Assembly: GCA_020049615.1 (NCBI GenBank)
Contig: JAIFKN010000216.1
Location: 1-29,262 of the forward strand
Length of the DNA: 29,262 nt
DNA from: a bacterium
Lineage (GTDB): Bacteria; Planctomycetota; UBA11346
Direction of reading: 5' to 3'
Shown here: positions 25,468 through 29,262 of the stretch, piece by piece
Numbering within the stretch: position 1 is the first letter of the stretch
How the letters are laid out: each line of letters begins with the position of its first letter
Notes under the pieces: generated by a model
The model's database searches: none
What the model saw: the letters and a program-made list of their open reading frames with translations, nothing else
Told to the model about the DNA's origin: nothing
Program-made: the position numbers and the translations under genes

Positions 25468-26257
25468 AAAACCGCATTACCTTGCGCGCAGCGCGCTGTT
25501 CAACCGCTGCAACCTCAATCCGTGGGCGATAGCCTCGCAGTACTTCCAGGAGCACCCCCAGCGCATCGAGATCGCCTGGGTGAGGCAGGAGAACCGCGCC
25601 TTCTTCGAACTGCTCGGCCGCCTTGACGATCCGGCCGAACGTGCGGCCTGCTTCCACGACTACGTTCTGGCTCGCTTCTGGCTGCACGAGGATCGCTCCA
25701 CCTGGCCGTCGGAACGCGAGCGTCTGCGCACCAGCTATGCCGCCGTGCTGCGTGGCTGGGGGGTCGACAGCAATGGTGCGTCCGGCGCGGTGCTCAAGGG
25801 CTGGGCCGAGAACCGCTTCGGCCTGCGGCCGATCTGGCATCGCACCGTCCTGTCCGACCACGACGCGCAGGAACGGTACGCAGGCGAACGCATGCGCGGC
25901 GCCACGACCGGCATCGGCGTGCAGCTCGACCTGCTCTACACCTTCTGCCAGGATGAACTGCAAAGGCGGCACCAAGGACTGAACTGGCTCGTCCTCTATC
26001 GTGGCACCCACGATCCCGAAGCCTATGAGGTCAAGGTCGGCAATGGCGGAGGTGAACTGATCGAATTCAACAACATCAGTTCCTTCACCAGTGACCGCGA
26101 GACGGCCTGGGAGTTCGGGTCCCGGGTGTGGGAGGTGCGCGTGCCGCTGCAGAAGATCGTCTGCTTCAGCACCCTGCTGCCCGGCGGCCCGTTGCAGGGC
26201 GAGCACGAGTACATCGTCCTTGGCGGGGACTACCTCGTCAGGTCCCTGAACCACTAG
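25439..26257 (+). CDS. draT: NAD(+)-dinitrogen-reductase ADP-D-ribosyltransferase
   Basis: A 272-residue enzyme that transfers ADP-ribose from NAD to an Arg of NifH, switching nitrogenase off when ammonium is available or energy drops. The R-S-E signature of Arg-specific ADP-ribosyltransferases is visible: R188 in VLYRG, S215-F-T-S218 and E255-H-E257. The N-terminal ARSALFNRCNLNPWAIASQYFQ region is DraT-like, and length fits the family. ATG 25439 overlaps the nifA 3' end; GTG 25451 is a possible alternative start. It is followed by draG after 1 bp, so nifA, draT and draG are probably co-translated. The target Arg is present in NifH encoded downstream. Confidence 0.9.
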   Translation: MGSTVNGSVEKPHYLARSALFNRCNLNPWAIASQYFQEHPQRIEIAWVRQENRAFFELLGRLDDPAERAACFHDYVLARFWLHEDRSTWPSERERLRTSYAAVLRGWGVDSNGASGAVLKGWAENRFGLRPIWHRTVLSDHDAQERYAGERMRGATTGIGVQLDLLYTFCQDELQRRHQGLNWLVLYRGTHDPEAYEVKVGNGGGELIEFNNISSFTSDRETAWEFGSRVWEVRVPLQKIVCFSTLLPGGPLQGEHEYIVLGGDYLVRSLNH

Positions 26258-26258
26258 G

Positions 26259-27218
26259 ATGTTGCCCCCGGCGCCGCTGCTGGTGCGCGAGCGGCTGATC
26301 GGCGGCCTGGTCGGGCTGGTGGTCGGCGATGCCTTGGGCGTGCCGGTCGAGTTCAGTTCCCGCGCCGAGCGTGATCTGGATCCGGTGCGCGGCATGCGCG
26401 GCTTCGGCATGCATGGCCAACCGGTCGGGGCCTGGAGCGACGACGGCTCGCTAGCCATGGCACATGCCGCCGCCTTCGTCGCGCATGGCTGGGACCCACG
26501 GCGCCATCTGGAGGCCTTCGCCGCCTGGCAGGAGCAGGGTGCCTGGTCGGCGCATGGCCGCGTCTTCGATATCGGGAACACCACGCGCAGTGCCTTGCAG
26601 CGGTTCCTCGCGGGAACGCCGCTGGAACGCATCGGCGGGGCGGCCGCCCGCGACAACGGCAACGGATCGCTCATGCGCATCCTCCCCGCCTCCTGCTGGT
26701 GGGCGGCGTCCCCGATCCATGAACTGGTCGAAGGACTGGCGTCAGCCAGCGCGTTGACCCACGCGCATCCGCGGTCTCAATTATGCTGCGCCTGGCATGC
26801 CGTCATCACCGGTGGCCTGCTGGAGCGGATCCCCGTCCATGAAGGTCTGGCCCTGGCCGAACGGCTGCTCGCCGGTCGCATACCGGTCGAGGAGCGCGCG
26901 GTGTTCGCCCCGCTGCTCGACAGTTCGTTCCTGCATCAAACCCGTGATCGCGTGCGCAGCGACGGCTACGTCGTCTCGACCCTGACAGCGGCCTGCTGGT
27001 GCCTGCATCGCCATGACAGCTACGACGACGCCGTCCTGGAGGCGGTGAATCTTGGTGGGGATACCGACACTACGGCTGCGGTCACTGGCGGCCTGGCTGG
27101 ATTGCGCAGCGGTCTGAGCGGTATTCCCCGCGCCTGGATCGCCTGCCTGCCGCGCAGCCGCGAGGTGGTGGCGTTGGCCGAACGATTCGCGGACGCGTGT
27201 CTGGCGCGAACGGGGTAG
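26259..27218 (+). CDS. draG: ADP-ribosyl-[dinitrogen reductase] hydrolase
   Basis: A 319-residue di-metal (Mg/Mn) glycohydrolase that removes ADP-ribose from the NifH Arg and reactivates nitrogenase. Metal-binding motifs are WSDDGSLA (D61, D62) and GGDTDTTAAVTGGLAG (D268, D270, T271); DNGNGSLMRILP and THAHP are the other family motifs. It starts one base after the draT stop, indicating translational coupling of the opposing enzymes. It shares its upstream expression with nifA, while nifH has its own promoter 160 bp further on. The family includes other ADP-ribosylglycohydrolases, but adjacency to draT and nifH fixes the assignment. Confidence 0.92.
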   Translation: MLPPAPLLVRERLIGGLVGLVVGDALGVPVEFSSRAERDLDPVRGMRGFGMHGQPVGAWSDDGSLAMAHAAAFVAHGWDPRRHLEAFAAWQEQGAWSAHGRVFDIGNTTRSALQRFLAGTPLERIGGAAARDNGNGSLMRILPASCWWAASPIHELVEGLASASALTHAHPRSQLCCAWHAVITGGLLERIPVHEGLALAERLLAGRIPVEERAVFAPLLDSSFLHQTRDRVRSDGYVVSTLTAACWCLHRHDSYDDAVLEAVNLGGDTDTTAAVTGGLAGLRSGLSGIPRAWIACLPRSREVVALAERFADACLARTG

Positions 27219-27275
27219 TGAACGGTACGGATTGGTGCCAGGAAAATGGGGCGGTGCGAATTCGTATCACCTTTG

Positions 27276-27295
27276 TGCTGCCTGACGAAACAGCA
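27276..27295. promoter_or_regulatory. Dyad at about -120 of nifH, possible NifA-type upstream site
   Basis: TGCTG-N10-CAGCA is a perfect 5-bp dyad with a 10-bp spacer in the AT-richer nifH leader, centred about 120 bp upstream of the predicted transcription start. NifA sites are normally TGT-N10-ACA at 80-150 bp; this is a similar geometry but a different half-site. Low confidence. Confidence 0.3.
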
Positions 27296-27304
27296 GGATT
27301 CTAG

Positions 27305-28273
<969 letters not shown>

Positions 28274-28310
28274 TCCTGGATTAAGACCTACCACACTACC
28301 TACCTGAAAC

Positions 28311-28333
28311 GGGCGCCCGGCATGCGGGCGCCC
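28311..28333 (+). terminator. Strong hairpin between nifH and nifD
   Basis: GGGCGCCCG-GCATG-CGGGCGCCC is a perfect 9-bp GC stem with a 5-nt loop in the 73-bp nifH-nifD gap. It lacks a T-run and ends 13 nt before nifD. Such nifH-nifD hairpins typically stabilise nifH mRNA or reduce read-through so that NifH exceeds NifDK. The nifD ribosome binding site (GGAG at 28338-28341) follows it. Confidence 0.7.
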
Positions 28334-28346
28334 GGACGGAGATCCC

Positions 28347-29213
28347 ATGCCCGACACCATCCCGAGCGCTGAAACGGTCCGCGACGAGCTGATCAAGGCC
28401 TACCCGTCCAAGGTGGGCAAGAAGCGCGCCAAGCACCTCATCGTCAACGATCCCGAGACCCCGCCCGAGATCGAGGCCAACGTCCGCACCATCCCCGGCA
28501 TCATCACCCAGCGCGGCTGCTGCTATGCCGGCTGCAAGGGCGTGGTGATGGGCCCGATCAAGGATGTGGTCCACATCGTCCACGGACCGGTCGGCTGCAG
28601 CTACTACGCCTGGATGTCACGGCGCAACCAGGCCGTCACCGAGGACGGAGTGCAGAACTTCGTCAACTACGCCTTCACCACCGACATGCAGGACGAGGAC
28701 ATCGTCTTCGGCGGTGAAAAGAAGCTGGCCCAGGCGGTGCGCGAGGCCTACGCCACGTTCAAGCCTAAAGCCATCGACATCTTCGCCACCTGCCCGGTCG
28801 GCCTGATCGGCGATGATGTCCACGCCGTCGCCCGCCAGATGAAGGAGGAATTGGGCATCAACGTCTTTGGCTTCTCGTGTGAAGGCTACAAGGGCGTCTC
28901 GCAGTCGGCTGGCCACCACATCGCCAACAATGGACTGTTCAAGAACGTGGTCGGCGAGAAGGACGTCGTCATCGACCATCCGTTCACAGTGAACCTCCTC
29001 GGCGAATACAACATCGGTGGTGACGGTGTCGAGATAGAACGTGTGCTCAACAAGTGCGGCATCAAGCTGGTCTCGACCTTCAGTGGCAACAGCAAGTACG
29101 ACGACTTAGCCACCAGCCATAATGCCAAGCTCAACGTGGTGATGTGCCACCGCTCGATCAACTACATGGCCGAGATTGTGCTGGTCAAGCGGATCCCGGA
29201 CTCGGGTGGTTGA
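28347..29213 (+). CDS. nifD: Nitrogenase molybdenum-iron protein alpha chain, C-terminally truncated/interrupted
   Basis: Encodes residues 1-288 against about 480-540 in the family. P-cluster ligands are present: Cys58 (RGCCYAGCKG), Cys84 (HGPVGCSYY) and Cys149 (ATCPVGLIGDD). The FeMo-cofactor ligand corresponding to Azotobacter Cys275 is Cys267 (VVMCHRSINYM). The MSRRNQA and extra Cys63 resemble anaerobe-type NifD rather than proteobacterial proteins (inference). After NYMAE (residue 276) the expected YGIPW segment is absent; 12 unrelated residues follow, then a TGA at 29211. Neither other plus-strand frame restores the motif in the remaining bases. The cofactor-His domain is therefore missing from this window. 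Start ATG 28347 has GGAG 6 nt upstream. Confidence 0.9.
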   Translation: MPDTIPSAETVRDELIKAYPSKVGKKRAKHLIVNDPETPPEIEANVRTIPGIITQRGCCYAGCKGVVMGPIKDVVHIVHGPVGCSYYAWMSRRNQAVTEDGVQNFVNYAFTTDMQDEDIVFGGEKKLAQAVREAYATFKPKAIDIFATCPVGLIGDDVHAVARQMKEELGINVFGFSCEGYKGVSQSAGHHIANNGLFKNVVGEKDVVIDHPFTVNLLGEYNIGGDGVEIERVLNKCGIKLVSTFSGNSKYDDLATSHNAKLNVVMCHRSINYMAEIVLVKRIPDSGG

Positions 29214-29262
29214 AGACATAGGAGAGAGAACGTCACCGCGTTGGTCGCCCGGCCCCCTTGAC
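29175..29262. other. Sequence of unknown origin interrupting nifD to the window end
   Basis: These 88 bases follow the last NifD-like codon. They begin ATTGTGCTGGTCAAGCGGAT and contain a short purine stretch (TAGGAGAGAGA) but no nifD similarity in any frame that I can see. They may be the end of an insertion sequence, an excisable element or a chimeric contig end. Confidence 0.5.

Noticed and set aside
29190..29205. Cyanobacterial-type nifD element repeat at the nifD break
   Set aside because: The bases here (GGATCCCGGACTCGGG) do not contain the 11-bp GGATTACTCCG repeat, so identity with the known element is not supported; excision by another system remains open.

Overview
The window is GC-rich bacterial DNA, densely packed with genes on both strands. 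The best lineage clue is a short PSCyt1-type cytochrome domain (CHECH) fused to a DUF2231 membrane domain, together with a Hanks-type kinase fused to a formylglycine-generating-enzyme (FGE)-like domain. Both are typical of the Planctomycetes-Verrucomicrobia-Lentisphaerae (PVC) group. No rRNA, tRNA or CRISPR array was seen, so the placement is an inference.

Positions 1-8200 form a sugar-metabolism region. It holds a TIM-barrel sugar isomerase/epimerase-like protein and a Gfo/Idh/MocA dehydrogenase on the minus strand, a divergent AraC regulator, a HEAT-repeat protein, a second AraC regulator, and divergent from that a GH2 beta-galactosidase that carries a frameshift near its N-terminus. Positions 8200-16450 are minus-strand envelope and signalling genes: the PSCyt1-DUF2231 protein, an unusually long class B penicillin-binding protein, galE, the kinase-FGE fusion and a geranylgeranyl-reductase-like flavoprotein. 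Two copies of an intergenic repeat of about 100 nt (near 1.03-1.13 kb and 13.16-13.25 kb) lie in the same orientation relative to the flanking genes.

Positions 16500-23830 read on the plus strand. A sensor kinase/LuxR-type regulator pair and a secreted four-blade hemopexin-like protein come first. A tightly coupled five-gene operon follows: type III polyketide synthase, YceI, MMPL/RND exporter, a secreted redoxin-like protein without a CxxC, and a UbiE-like methyltransferase. With the divergent flavoprotein this looks like a pathway for making, tailoring and exporting an alkyl-pyrone/resorcinol or quinone-like lipid. A 14-bp sequence (GGTAC, two variable bases, AGGTACC) occurs both in the flavoprotein/kinase divergent promoter and just before the polyketide synthase, suggesting shared control.

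Positions 23970-29262 are nitrogen-fixation genes: nifA, draT and draG, essentially without gaps, then a sigma-54 promoter, nifH, a strong hairpin and nifD. The NifH Arg that DraT modifies is present. No nifI genes lie between nifH and nifD. NifD loses family similarity abruptly after about residue 276, and the last 88 bases are unexplained. That means an insertion, a rearrangement or an assembly artefact. The most interesting possibilities are the lipid-biosynthesis operon directly beside nif control genes and the interrupted nifD.
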